A stretch of DNA of 38,768 nt from Streptomyces aurantiacus JA 4570 (GCF_000414115.1 NZ_AOPZ01000333.1:1-38768), one strand, 5' to 3'. Numbered from the stretch's first letter, positions 23,751 through 32,040 are shown. Notes: generated by a model not told the origin, from the sequence alone. Made by a program: numbers and translations.

Positions 23751-23810
23751 CGGGCCTCGTCCTCAAACGCCGGACGGGTTCGGGCCTCGTCCTCAAACGC
23801 CGGACGGGCT
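23751..23810. repeat. Two copies of a 30-bp repeat, related to 3265-3310
   Basis: The 30-base unit CGGGCCTCGTCCTCAAACGC followed by CGGACGGGTT occurs at 23751-23780, and again at 23781-23810 with one change in the next-to-last base. Its inner 22 bases are the reverse complement of the tandem unit at 3265-3310. Together with the GGGGC-N3-GCCCC hairpin the module resembles the 3' end of the LD-carboxypeptidase gene, in the same orientation relative to the transcript. The gene-free stretch 23716-24185 is filled by this module, a terminator, the ccr promoter and the ccr leader. Confidence 0.85.
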
Positions 23811-23832
23811 ATTTCTTGCCCGTCCGGCTTTT
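23799..23832 (+). terminator. Strong terminator between TetR gene and ccr
   Basis: GCCGGACGGGC at 23799-23809 pairs perfectly with GCCCGTCCGGC at 23818-23828 across an 8-base loop, followed by TTTT. The left arm is the end of the second repeat copy. The design fits an intrinsic terminator, so ccr needs its own promoter. Confidence 0.82.
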
Positions 23833-23913
23833 GTGTGCCCCTGCACGGCTCTGACCTGCGGTGATCGATCATCGCTCAGATGAAGGCCCCTGCTGACAAC
23901 TGAGAGAAATTGT

Positions 23914-23956
23914 TGGCACTGAGTGTCTTGCCGACTGGCACGCGGTGTCATACGTT
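23914..23956 (+). promoter_or_regulatory. ccr promoter with two operator copies
   Basis: TGGCAC-TGA-GTGTC at 23914-23927 and TGGCAC-GCG-GTGTCA at 23936-23950 are direct repeats, and each is also an imperfect dyad. They are offset by 22 bases, about two helical turns. TTGCCG at 23928-23933 and TACGTT at 23951-23956 are spaced by 17 bases and fit -35 and -10 elements. One operator copy ends at the -35 and the other fills the spacer, so a bound repressor would block RNA polymerase. The TetR protein encoded upstream is the obvious candidate. The leader to the ATG would be about 220 bases. Confidence 0.68.
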
Positions 23957-24146
23957 GATGTTGTCCGGGCGGCCGGCACCGGAGAACTTCCGGGCGCCGG
24001 CTGTCCCCGTGAGCCACTGGCGAGCGCGCCCGGACGCCTGCGTCACAGGCACCTCCTACGCCCCACCACGGCGTCGCCACAGCACCACCTCCGCCGAACC
24101 GACGGCACCACACCCCTTCCAGCACCACCCCGACGTACCCCTCAGA

Positions 24147-24166
24147 GCACTACCCGCCGGTAGTGC
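24147..24166 (+). other. Hairpin in the ccr leader next to the ribosome binding site
   Basis: GCACTACC and GGTAGTGC are perfect 8-bp complements around the loop CGCC. The stem ends about eight bases before the GGAGG of ccr. Upstream of it, about 24055-24140 is unusually rich in C and A and poor in G. This could be a structured leader that affects translation or Rho action; no known riboswitch was recognised. Confidence 0.5.
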
Positions 24167-24185
24167 CCTTCGCCGGAGGCACCCC

Positions 24186-25523
24186 ATGCAGGAAATCCTG
24201 GACGCGATCCAATCGCCGGACACCTCGGCCGCCGACTTCGCCGCGCTGCCGCTGCCCGAGTCGTACCGCGCGGTGACCGTGCACAAGGACGAGACGGAGT
24301 TGTTCGCCGGTCTCGCCACACGGGACAAGGACCCGCGCAAGTCGCTGCACCTGGACGACGTCCCGGTGCCCGAACTCGGCCCGGGCGAGGCCCTGGTGGC
24401 CGTCATGGCGTCGTCGGTGAACTACAACTCCGTGTGGACGTCGATCTTCGAGCCCATGTCGACCTTCGGCTTCCTGGAGCGGTACGGCAGGCTCAGCGAC
24501 CTGACGAAGCGTCACGACCTGCCGTACCACATCATCGGCTCCGACCTCGCCGGCGTCGTGCTGCGCACCGGCCCCGGTGTGAACGCCTGGCACCCCGGCG
24601 ACGAGGTCGTCGCGCACTGCCTGTCCGTGGAGCTGGAGTCCTCCGACGGCCACAACGACACGATGCTCGACCCCGAGCAGCGCATCTGGGGCTTCGAGAC
24701 CAACTTCGGCGGGCTCGCGGAGATCGCGCTCGTGAAGTCCAACCAGCTCATGCCCAAGCCGGACCACCTGAGCTGGGAGGAGGCGGCGGCCCCTGGGCTG
24801 GTGAACTCCACCGCGTACCGGCAGCTCGTCTCGCGCAACGGCGCCGGCATGAAGCAGGGCGACAACGTGCTGATCTGGGGCGCCAGCGGCGGACTCGGGT
24901 CGTACGCCACGCAGTTCGCGCTCGCCGGGGGCGCCAACCCCATCTGCGTGGTGAGCAGCCCGCAGAAGGCCGAGATCTGCCGTGCCATGGGCGCCGAGGC
25001 GATCATCGACCGCAACGCCGAGGACTACAAGTTCTGGAAGGACGAGCGCACCCAGGACCCCAAGGAGTGGAAGCGCTTCGGCAAGCGCATCCGCGAGCTC
25101 ACCGGCGGCGAGGACATCGACATCGTCTTCGAACACCCCGGCCGCGAGACCTTCGGCGCCTCCGTGTACGTCACCCGCAAGGGCGGCACCATCACCACCT
25201 GCGCCTCGACCTCGGGCTATATGCACGAGTACGACAACCGCTACCTGTGGATGTCCCTGAAGCGCATCATCGGCTCGCACTTCGCCAACTACCGGGAGGC
25301 GTGGGAGGCCAACCGGCTGATCGCCAAGGGCAAGATCCACCCGACGCTCTCCAAGGTGTACTCGCTGGAGGACACCGGGCAGGCCGCCTACGACGTGCAC
25401 CGCAACCTCCACCAGGGCAAGGTCGGCGTCCTCGCGCTCGCCCCCGAGGAAGGGCTCGGCGTGCGCGACCAGGAGACGCGGGCCCGGCACCTCGACGCCA
25501 TCAACCGCTTCCGCGACATCTGA
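24186..25523 (+). CDS. ccr: Crotonyl-CoA carboxylase/reductase
   Basis: A 445-residue NADPH-dependent enzyme of the medium-chain dehydrogenase family that reduces crotonyl-CoA and fixes CO2 to give (2S)-ethylmalonyl-CoA, the entry step of the ethylmalonyl-CoA pathway and a source of polyketide extender units. The four residues known to hold CO2 in Kitasatospora Ccr (Asn81, Phe170, Glu171, His365) are all present at exactly those numbers: VNYNSVW, WGFETNFGG and IIGSHFANYR. The NADPH motif is WGASGGLGSYATQFA at about 231-245. The ATG at 24186 has GGAGG seven bases upstream. The promoter has two operator copies. The ecm gene begins 17 bases after the stop, so the five pathway genes form one transcript. 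Confidence 0.97.
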   Translation: MQEILDAIQSPDTSAADFAALPLPESYRAVTVHKDETELFAGLATRDKDPRKSLHLDDVPVPELGPGEALVAVMASSVNYNSVWTSIFEPMSTFGFLERYGRLSDLTKRHDLPYHIIGSDLAGVVLRTGPGVNAWHPGDEVVAHCLSVELESSDGHNDTMLDPEQRIWGFETNFGGLAEIALVKSNQLMPKPDHLSWEEAAAPGLVNSTAYRQLVSRNGAGMKQGDNVLIWGASGGLGSYATQFALAGGANPICVVSSPQKAEICRAMGAEAIIDRNAEDYKFWKDERTQDPKEWKRFGKRIRELTGGEDIDIVFEHPGRETFGASVYVTRKGGTITTCASTSGYMHEYDNRYLWMSLKRIIGSHFANYREAWEANRLIAKGKIHPTLSKVYSLEDTGQAAYDVHRNLHQGKVGVLALAPEEGLGVRDQETRARHLDAINRFRDI

Positions 25524-25540
25524 GGGGCGGGGCACCGTTC

Positions 25541-27592
25541 ATGACTGAGCGTCAGAAGGACCGGCCGTGGCTGATGCGCACCTATGCCGGTCACTCCACG
25601 GCCGAGGCGTCCAACGAGCTCTACCGCCGCAATCTCGCCAAGGGCCAGACCGGTCTGTCGGTCGCGTTCGACCTGCCGACGCAGACCGGGTACGACCCGG
25701 ACCACATCCTCGCGCGCGGGGAGGTGGGCCGGGTCGGCGTCCCGGTGTCCCATCTCGGAGACATGCGGCGGCTGTTCCAGGACATCCCCCTGGAGCAGAT
25801 GAACACCTCCATGACGATCAACGCGACCGCCATGTGGCTGCTCGCGCTCTATCAGGTCGTCGCCGAGGAGCAGGGCGCCGACATCGGCAAGCTCCAGGGG
25901 ACGACGCAGAACGACATCGTCAAGGAGTACCTGTCGCGCGGCACCCACGTGTTCCCGCCGGGGCCGAGCCTGCGGCTGACCACCGACATGATCACGTACA
26001 CGGTGGCGCACATCCCGAAGTGGAACCCGATCAACATCTGCAGCTACCACCTGCAGGAGGCCGGGGCCACGCCGGTGCAGGAGATCGCGTACGCGATGAG
26101 CACGGCGATCGCGGTGCTCGACGCGGTGCGTGACTCCGGGCAGGTGCCCGAGGAGAAGTTCGGCGACGTCGTCGCGCGGATCTCCTTCTTCGTGAACGCC
26201 GGGGTGCGGTTCATCGAGGAGATGTGCAAGATGCGGGCCTTCGGGCGCATCTGGGACCGCGTCGCGCGCCAGCGGTACGGCATCACGGACGCCAAGCAGC
26301 GCCGCTTCCGCTACGGCGTGCAGGTCAACTCGCTCGGCCTGACCGAGGCGCAGCCGGAGAACAACGTCCAGCGCATCGTCCTGGAGATGCTCGCCGTCAC
26401 GCTGTCGAAGGACGCACGCGCGCGTGCCGTGCAGCTGCCCGCGTGGAACGAGGCGCTCGGCCTGCCGCGCCCCTGGGACCAGCAGTGGTCGCTGCGCATC
26501 CAGCAGGTCCTCGCGCACGAGAGCGACCTCCTGGAGTACGAGGACATCTTCGCGGGTTCCCATGTGATCGAGGCCAAGGTCGAGGCCCTCGTCGAGGAGT
26601 CCCTGGAGGAGATGGACCGCATCGAGCAGATGGGCGGCGCGATGGCCGCCGTCGAGTCGGGCTATCTCAAGGCGCAGCTCGTGTCCTCGCACGCGGAGCG
26701 CCGGGCGCGCATCGAGGCGGGCGAGGACAAGATCATCGGTGTGAACGTCTTCGAGACGACGGAGCCGAACCCGCTCACCGCCGACCTGGACACCGCGATC
26801 ATGACGGTCGACCCCGAGGTCGAGGCGGGCGTGGTGGAGGCCATCGGCATGTGGCGCACCACCCGTCAGGAGTCCTCGGACCGGCAGGGCCTGGGCGACC
26901 CGTTCCACTTCCCGACGGTCCACCAGGCGCTCGACCGGCTGAAGGAGGTCGCGGCCGGCACCGGCAACCTGATGGAGGCCACCCTGGAGTGCGCGCGCGC
27001 CGGTGTGACGACCGGGGAGTGGGCGGGCGCGCTGCGGGAGGTCTTCGGCGAGTTCCGGGCGCCCACGGGCGTCTCGGGGGCGCCGGTGGCCGTCACGGCC
27101 GAGGCGGGCACGCCGCTCGCGCTGGTCCGCGAGAAGGTCGAGAAGACCGCCGCGGATCTCGGCACCGGCAAGCTGCGCTTCCTCGTCGGCAAGCCGGGGC
27201 TCGACGGGCACTCCAACGGTGCCGAGCAGATCGCCGTGCGCGCGCGTGACGCCGGGTTCGAGGTCGTCTACCAGGGCATCCGGCTCACGCCCGAGCAGAT
27301 CGTGGACGCGGCGCTCGCGGAGGACGTGCACGCCGTGGGCCTGTCGATCCTCTCCGGCTCGCACGCGCAGCTCGTGCCGGACGTCCTGGTGCGGCTGCGC
27401 ACCGCGGGCGCGCACGACATTCCCGTGATCGCGGGCGGCATCATTCCCAACGGCGACGCCGAGGACCTGAAGGCGGCGGGTGTGGCCGCCGTCTTCACCC
27501 CCAAGGACTTCGGCATCACGGAGATCATCGGCCGTATCGTCGACGAGATCCGGAAAGCGAACCACCTCGACCCTCTGGAGGTCCCCGCATGA
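25541..27592 (+). CDS. ecm: Ethylmalonyl-CoA mutase, coenzyme B12 dependent
   Basis: A 683-residue mutase that turns (2R)-ethylmalonyl-CoA into (2S)-methylsuccinyl-CoA by a radical carbon-skeleton rearrangement; older annotation is MeaA. The N-terminal TIM-barrel domain (about 1-510) starts with RPWLMRTYAGHSTAEASNELYRR and contains FDLPTQTGYDPDH. The C-terminal cobalamin domain (about 540-670) has the DxHxxG motif at Asp555-His557-Gly560, whose histidine ligates cobalt, and later VIAGGIIPNGDAEDL. Methylmalonyl-CoA mutase is the close alternative, but the RTYAGHST signature and the place between ccr and mcl favour ecm. The frame is open upstream through ccr, but the ATG at 25541 fits the family. 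The end overlaps mcl (ATGA). Confidence 0.95.
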   Translation: MTERQKDRPWLMRTYAGHSTAEASNELYRRNLAKGQTGLSVAFDLPTQTGYDPDHILARGEVGRVGVPVSHLGDMRRLFQDIPLEQMNTSMTINATAMWLLALYQVVAEEQGADIGKLQGTTQNDIVKEYLSRGTHVFPPGPSLRLTTDMITYTVAHIPKWNPINICSYHLQEAGATPVQEIAYAMSTAIAVLDAVRDSGQVPEEKFGDVVARISFFVNAGVRFIEEMCKMRAFGRIWDRVARQRYGITDAKQRRFRYGVQVNSLGLTEAQPENNVQRIVLEMLAVTLSKDARARAVQLPAWNEALGLPRPWDQQWSLRIQQVLAHESDLLEYEDIFAGSHVIEAKVEALVEESLEEMDRIEQMGGAMAAVESGYLKAQLVSSHAERRARIEAGEDKIIGVNVFETTEPNPLTADLDTAIMTVDPEVEAGVVEAIGMWRTTRQESSDRQGLGDPFHFPTVHQALDRLKEVAAGTGNLMEATLECARAGVTTGEWAGALREVFGEFRAPTGVSGAPVAVTAEAGTPLALVREKVEKTAADLGTGKLRFLVGKPGLDGHSNGAEQIAVRARDAGFEVVYQGIRLTPEQIVDAALAEDVHAVGLSILSGSHAQLVPDVLVRLRTAGAHDIPVIAGGIIPNGDAEDLKAAGVAAVFTPKDFGITEIIGRIVDEIRKANHLDPLEVPA

Positions 27593-28572
27593 CCCAGCCC
27601 CTGCCGCAGTCCGGCGGCGTGAACCGGCTCCGCCCGCGCCGCTCCTGCCTGGCCGTCCCCGGCTCGAACCCGCGCTTCCTGGAGAAGGCCCAGGGCCTGC
27701 CCGCCGACCAGGTGTTCCTGGACCTGGAGGACGCGTGCGCGCCGCTCGCCAAGCCGGAGGCGCGGCACACGATCGTCAAGTTCCTCAACGAGGGCGACTG
27801 GACGGGCAAGACACGGGTCGTGCGCGTCAATGACTGGACGACCGAGTGGACGTACCGCGACGTCGTGACGGTGGTCGAGGGCGCGGGCCCCAATCTTGAC
27901 TGCATCATGCTGCCGAAGGTCCAGGACGCCCAGCAGGTGGTGGCCCTCGACCTGCTGCTCACGCAGATCGAGAAGACGATGGGCTTCGAGGTCGGCAGGA
28001 TCGGCATTGAGGCGCAGATCGAGAACGCCAAGGGTCTTGTCAATGTTGACGAGATCGCCGCCGCCTCGTCACGTATTGAGACGATCATCTTCGGCCCGGC
28101 CGACTTCATGGCGTCGATCAACATGAAGTCGCTCGTCGTGGGCGAGCAGCCGCCCGGCTACCCGGCGGACGCGTACCACTACATCCTGATGCGCATCCTG
28201 ATGGCGGCCCGCACGCACGACCTCCAGGCGATCGACGGCCCGTACCTCCAGATCAAGAACGTCGACGGCTACCGCGAGGTGGCGGGCCGCGCGGCCGCGC
28301 TCGGCTTCGACGGCAAGTGGGTGCTGCACCCGGGGCAGGTGGAGGCCGCCAACGAGGTGTTCTCGCCCTCGCAGGAGGACTACGACCACGCCGAGCTGAT
28401 CCTGGACGCGTACGAGTACTACACGTCCGAGGCGGGCGGCAAGAAGGGCTCGGCGATGCTCGGCGACGAGATGATCGACGAGGCGAGCCGGAAGATGGCG
28501 CTCGTCATCTCCGGGAAGGGCCGTGCGGCCGGCATGCGGCGCACCAGCAAGTTCGAGGCTCCGGAGGCGTAG
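27589..28572 (+). CDS. mcl: L-malyl-CoA / beta-methylmalyl-CoA lyase
   Basis: A 327-residue lyase of the HpcH/CitE family. It cleaves beta-methylmalyl-CoA to propionyl-CoA and glyoxylate, and usually also L-malyl-CoA. Family marks are RRSCLAVPGSNPRFLEKA at about 18-34, DLEDACAPLAKPEAR (the Glu that binds magnesium), IGIEAQIENAKGLVNVDEIAAAS and IIFGPADFMASI (the Asp partner), then KWVLHPGQVEAANEVFSPS. The ATG overlaps the ecm stop codon, with a GGAGG ribosome binding site inside the end of ecm, so translation is coupled. The mch gene starts five bases after the stop. Confidence 0.95.
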   Translation: MTQPLPQSGGVNRLRPRRSCLAVPGSNPRFLEKAQGLPADQVFLDLEDACAPLAKPEARHTIVKFLNEGDWTGKTRVVRVNDWTTEWTYRDVVTVVEGAGPNLDCIMLPKVQDAQQVVALDLLLTQIEKTMGFEVGRIGIEAQIENAKGLVNVDEIAAASSRIETIIFGPADFMASINMKSLVVGEQPPGYPADAYHYILMRILMAARTHDLQAIDGPYLQIKNVDGYREVAGRAAALGFDGKWVLHPGQVEAANEVFSPSQEDYDHAELILDAYEYYTSEAGGKKGSAMLGDEMIDEASRKMALVISGKGRAAGMRRTSKFEAPEA

Positions 28573-28577
28573 GGATC

Positions 28578-29126
28578 ATGCAATTCGGCCGCACCTATGA
28601 GGAGTTCGAGGTCGGCGCCGTGTACAAGCACTGGCCCGGCAAGACGGTCACCGAGTACGACGACCACCTCTTCTGTCTGCTCACCATGAATCATCACCCG
28701 CTGCACATGGACAGCAACTACGCGGAGCAGACGACGGACTTCGGGAAGAACGTCGTCGTCGGGAACTACATCTACTCGCTGCTCCTTGGCATGTCGGTGC
28801 CGGACGTGTCGGGCAAGGCGATCGCGAACCTGGAGGTCGAGTCGCTCAAGCACGTGGCGCCGACGTTCCACGGCGACACGATCTACGGCGAGACGACGGT
28901 CCTGGACAAGACGCCGTCGAGGTCCAAGTCGGACCGCGGGATCGTCCACGTGGAGACCAGGGGCTACAAGCAGGACGGCACGCTGGTCTGCGTGTTCCGC
29001 CGCAAGGTGATGGTGCCCACGGAGACGTACATCAAGGAGCGCGGCGGCGAGCAGCCCGGCCGCCCGGAGCCGACCGCAGCCACGGAGAAGACGCCCGCGC
29101 CCGCGGCGAAGAAGACGGAGAAGTAG
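28578..29126 (+). CDS. mch: Mesaconyl-CoA hydratase (MaoC family)
   Basis: A 182-residue single hot-dog-fold hydratase of the MaoC type, assigned to interconversion of mesaconyl-CoA and beta-methylmalyl-CoA. The catalytic Asp/His region is LLTMNHHPLHMDSNYAEQTTDFGKNVVVGNYIYSLLLGMSV, with LHMDSNYA the conserved core. A strand region FHGDTIYGETTVLDKTPSRSKSDRGIVHVET follows. The proteobacterial Mch is about twice as long with two hot-dog domains, so this would work as a dimer of single domains. The last 30 residues are a Lys/Ala/Pro/Thr tail unlike the fold. The function rests on operon context as much as on sequence. The next gene starts two bases after the stop codon. Confidence 0.88.
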   Translation: MQFGRTYEEFEVGAVYKHWPGKTVTEYDDHLFCLLTMNHHPLHMDSNYAEQTTDFGKNVVVGNYIYSLLLGMSVPDVSGKAIANLEVESLKHVAPTFHGDTIYGETTVLDKTPSRSKSDRGIVHVETRGYKQDGTLVCVFRRKVMVPTETYIKERGGEQPGRPEPTAATEKTPAPAAKKTEK

Positions 29127-29128
29127 CC

Positions 29129-30334
29129 ATGACGCGACTCGCGCAGACCGCCGGTCTGACCGACATCCAGCGGGAAATCCTGTCCACCGTCAGGGACTTC
29201 GTCGACAAGGAGATCCTCCCGGTCGCGACCGAACTGGAGCACCGCGACGAGTACCCGCAAGCGATCGTCGACGGCCTCAAGGAGTTGGGCCTGTTCGGCC
29301 TGATGATCCCGGAGGAGTACGGGGGTCTGGGCGAGTCGCTGTTGACGTACGCACTGTGCGTGGAGGAGATCGCGCGCGGCTGGATGTCGGTGTCCGGCAT
29401 CATCAACACCCACTTCATCGTGGCGTACATGCTCAAGCAGCACGGCACGCAGGAGCAGAAGGACCACTTCCTGCCGCGCATGGCGACGGGTGAGGTGCGG
29501 GGCGCGTTCTCGATGTCGGAGCCGGGTCTCGGCTCGGACGTGTCGGCGATCACGTCGAAGGCGGTCAAGGACGGCGAGGAGTACGTCCTCAACGGCCAGA
29601 AGATGTGGCTGACGAACGGGGGCTCGTCAACGCTGGTCGCCGTGCTCGTCAGAAGTGACGAAGGACACCCCGAGGGCACGGCCCCGCACAAGTCGATGAC
29701 GACGTTCCTGGTGGAGAAGGAGCCGGGCTTCGGCGAGGTGCGTCCGGGCCTGACCATCCCCGGGAAGATCGACAAGATGGGTTACAAGGGTGTCGACACC
29801 ACCGAACTGATCATGGATGGCCTGCGCATTCCGGCCAATCGCGTGCTCGGCGGGGCCACCGGCCGAGGGTTTTACCAAATGATGGACGGCGTCGAGGTCG
29901 GCCGCGTGAATGTCGCGGCGCGTGGTTGCGGCGTCGCGCAGCGTGCCTTCGAATTGGGCGTCTCGTATGCCCAGCAACGCCACACTTTCGGCAAGCCGAT
30001 CGCCCAGCACCAGGCAATTCAGTTCAAGCTTGCCGAGATGGCTACCAAGGTCGAGGCCGCCCATGCGATGATGGTGAACGCAGCACGCAAAAAGGACTCC
30101 GGGGAGCGAAACGACCTCGAAGCAGGGATGGCGAAGTATCTGGCATCCGAATACTGCAAGGAAGTCGTGGAGGACGCGTTCAGAATTCACGGCGGGTACG
30201 GCTTCTCGAAGGAGTATGAGATCGAGCGCCTCTACCGCGAGGCGCCGATGCTGTTGATCGGTGAAGGAACCGCCGAGATCCAGAAAATGATCATTGGCCG
30301 ACGACTCCTCGAAGAGTATCGATTCCAGGGCTGA
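29129..30334 (+). CDS. mcd: Methylsuccinyl-CoA dehydrogenase (acyl-CoA dehydrogenase)
   Basis: A 401-residue flavoprotein of the acyl-CoA dehydrogenase family. In this operon it should oxidise (2S)-methylsuccinyl-CoA to mesaconyl-CoA. Signature segments are GAFSMSEPGLGSDVSAITSKA and MWLTNGGSST in the middle domain, RHTFGKPIAQHQAIQFKLAEM and IHGGYGFSKEYEIERLYREA in the C-terminal domain. The likely catalytic base is Glu379 in LIGEGTAEIQ. The alphaproteobacterial Mcd is longer at its N-terminus, as I recall; this one has the ordinary length. The last third uses far more A/T-ending codons than the first (see findings). The mch stop is two bases upstream. Sequence alone would only say acyl-CoA dehydrogenase. 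Confidence 0.88.
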   Translation: MTRLAQTAGLTDIQREILSTVRDFVDKEILPVATELEHRDEYPQAIVDGLKELGLFGLMIPEEYGGLGESLLTYALCVEEIARGWMSVSGIINTHFIVAYMLKQHGTQEQKDHFLPRMATGEVRGAFSMSEPGLGSDVSAITSKAVKDGEEYVLNGQKMWLTNGGSSTLVAVLVRSDEGHPEGTAPHKSMTTFLVEKEPGFGEVRPGLTIPGKIDKMGYKGVDTTELIMDGLRIPANRVLGGATGRGFYQMMDGVEVGRVNVAARGCGVAQRAFELGVSYAQQRHTFGKPIAQHQAIQFKLAEMATKVEAAHAMMVNAARKKDSGERNDLEAGMAKYLASEYCKEVVEDAFRIHGGYGFSKEYEIERLYREAPMLLIGEGTAEIQKMIIGRRLLEEYRFQG

Positions 30335-30516
30335 ATGTCCGACTTGGGGTGATTCCTTCGAGATTTATTCGAGAAGAAGATCACACCCAGTCAGCACGCT
30401 CCGGCGGCCGACTCGGCTTCCTGGCTTGCCCAGTTGTGGCTCGCAACCGATACGATCCCGGGAAAGCCGCCGTCCCCCCGTATGCAGTGCGGCATCATCC
30501 GCTACGAAGGTCATCC

Positions 30517-31173
30517 ATGCCCCACAGCCAAACCTCTGCACCTCGCGTCAGCTTCCTTGGTGGACGCCTCGCGCGCGGAGCATCGCCGTGGCTCCTGCCG
30601 ACCGTCGCCACCGCGGCACTCAGCCTGGCCAGGTCGCGCCGCTCCAAGGGCGCGGCCGCGATCGCCGTGCCCACCACCGCGCTCGCGGCGGGCATGCTGT
30701 GGTTCTTCCGCGACCCCGAGCGCGAGATCACCCGGGGCCGGGTCATCTCGCCCGCCGACGGTGTTGTACAGAGCATCATGCCGTGGAAGGACGGGCGCAC
30801 CCGCGTCGCGATCTTCATGAGCCCTCTGAACGTCCACGTCAACCGCGCGCCGCTGGCCGGCACGGTGACGTCCGTCGAGCACATCCCGGGCGGTTTCGTC
30901 CCGGCGTTCAACAAGGAGAGCGAGAACAACGAGCGCGTTGTCTGGCACTTCGACACCGAGCTCGGCGACATCGAGATGATCCAGATCGCGGGCGCCGTCG
31001 CCCGGCGCATCGTGCCGTACGTGCCGCAGGGCACGAAGGTGGAGCAGGGCGAGCGCATCGGCCTGATCCGCTTCGGCTCGCGCGTCGACATCTACCTGCC
31101 GGAGGGTGTCGAGGTGGACGTCGAGGTGGGGCAGAAGACCGTGGCTGGGGTGACTCGCATTGACCGTGACTGA
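30517..31173 (+). CDS. psd: Phosphatidylserine decarboxylase, short (archaeal/actinobacterial) type
   Basis: A 218-residue proenzyme that cuts itself to form a pyruvoyl group and then decarboxylates phosphatidylserine to phosphatidylethanolamine. The cut site is Gly187-Ser188 in IRFGSRVDIYLP, so the beta chain would be about 187 residues and the alpha chain 31. Other marks are WFFRDPERE at about 62-70, ISPADGVV and MSPLNVHVNR. One or two membrane segments lie near residues 25-60. The ATG at 30517 follows AAGG at seven bases; the frame is open further upstream without family features. The gap of 182 bases after mcd holds AT-richer sequence with a repeated TTCGAGA, and a promoter is likely there. 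It overlaps pssA by 14 bases. Confidence 0.94.
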   Translation: MPHSQTSAPRVSFLGGRLARGASPWLLPTVATAALSLARSRRSKGAAAIAVPTTALAAGMLWFFRDPEREITRGRVISPADGVVQSIMPWKDGRTRVAIFMSPLNVHVNRAPLAGTVTSVEHIPGGFVPAFNKESENNERVVWHFDTELGDIEMIQIAGAVARRIVPYVPQGTKVEQGERIGLIRFGSRVDIYLPEGVEVDVEVGQKTVAGVTRIDRD

Positions 31174-32020
31174 TTCGGAGACACCGGCGGGCTGGGTGCC
31201 CGAGGCAGTCGACTCCGCGGTGGACGGGTCCGACGAGGACATGCCGCTCTCACTGCGCCTGTCGATAGCGGACACGCTCACGCTGGGCAACGCCACGTGC
31301 GGCTTCATGGCGGTGTACTTCACCACCACCGGCATCCTCATCCCGCACCTCACGGGTGACCAGTCGGGCATGGCGCGCAACAGCGCCGCCACGGCCGTGA
31401 TCCTGATGCTGTGCGCCGCGGTCTTCGACCTCTTCGACGGCCTCGTGGCCCGCAAGCTGCGGTCGTCGCCGATGGGCGCGGAGCTGGACAACCTCTCCGA
31501 CCTGATCAGCTTCGGTCTGGCCCCGGCGTACTTCGTGCTCGTGTACGGCGTGGTCGGTGAGGGCGCGCATCAGCGGGTGGCGGCGGTCGGCGCGATCGTG
31601 GTGCTGCTGGCGGTGGTGCTGCGGCTTGCGAGATTCTCCTGCGTGACCCTGCGTGACGGGGTGTTCCAGGGCATGCCGTCGCCGTTCGGCGCCCTGACCG
31701 TGGTCTCGATCGTGCTCCTGGAGCTGCCCTTCGTGGCCACGCTCCTCGCCATCATCGGCACCGCCTGGCTGATGGTGAGCCGGGTCGAGTACCCCAAGCC
31801 GCGCGGACCGCTCGCGGTGGCCATGCTCGCCTGGATCGTCGCCGCGATGGGGCTGCTCGCCGCCTGGGCCTTCGACGCCCCCGGTGGCCAGCTGCTGCTC
31901 CAGACCGGCTGCGCGCTGCAGCTGGTGCTCGGCGCGGTGATCCCGCTGTTCGCCACGGCTCGCCGGGTGAACAACTTCCGGGACAACCGGCGCGAGGCGC
32001 GGGCGACGCAGTTGCCGTAG
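31160..32020 (+). CDS. pssA: CDP-diacylglycerol-serine O-phosphatidyltransferase
   Basis: A 286-residue integral membrane enzyme of the CDP-alcohol phosphatidyltransferase family that makes phosphatidylserine, the substrate of the adjacent psd. The motif is Asp90, Asp93-Gly94, Ala97-Arg98, Gly106, Asp110 and Asp114 in FDLFDGLVARKLRSSPMGA followed by ELDNLSD. About seven or eight membrane segments follow or surround it. The start is taken as the TTG at 31160, inside the end of psd; an in-frame GTG two codons later (31166) is possible and would change little. The overlap implies coupled translation. A strong terminator follows 20 bases after the stop codon. Confidence 0.95.
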   Translation: MTVTDSETPAGWVPEAVDSAVDGSDEDMPLSLRLSIADTLTLGNATCGFMAVYFTTTGILIPHLTGDQSGMARNSAATAVILMLCAAVFDLFDGLVARKLRSSPMGAELDNLSDLISFGLAPAYFVLVYGVVGEGAHQRVAAVGAIVVLLAVVLRLARFSCVTLRDGVFQGMPSPFGALTVVSIVLLELPFVATLLAIIGTAWLMVSRVEYPKPRGPLAVAMLAWIVAAMGLLAAWAFDAPGGQLLLQTGCALQLVLGAVIPLFATARRVNNFRDNRREARATQLP

Positions 32021-32040
32021 CGGCGCTTGAACGGTGCCTG

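Noticed and set aside
23945..24163. Possible leader peptide before ccr
   Set aside because: Its start overlaps the proposed -10 region and its sequence is low-complexity Thr/Pro/Arg; no attenuator-type run of one amino acid.
24434..25540. Upstream extension of the ecm frame by 369 codons
   Set aside because: It is the +1 shadow of ccr; the ecm family start is the ATG at 25541.
25524..25540. Cobalamin riboswitch before the B12-dependent mutase
   Set aside because: Only 17 bases separate ccr and ecm, and nothing resembling a B12 box is seen in the ccr leader either.
30335..30516. Repeated TTCGAGA in the AT-richer gap before psd as an operator
   Set aside because: Only a 7-base direct repeat with no clear dyad, and no well-spaced promoter elements could be placed with it.
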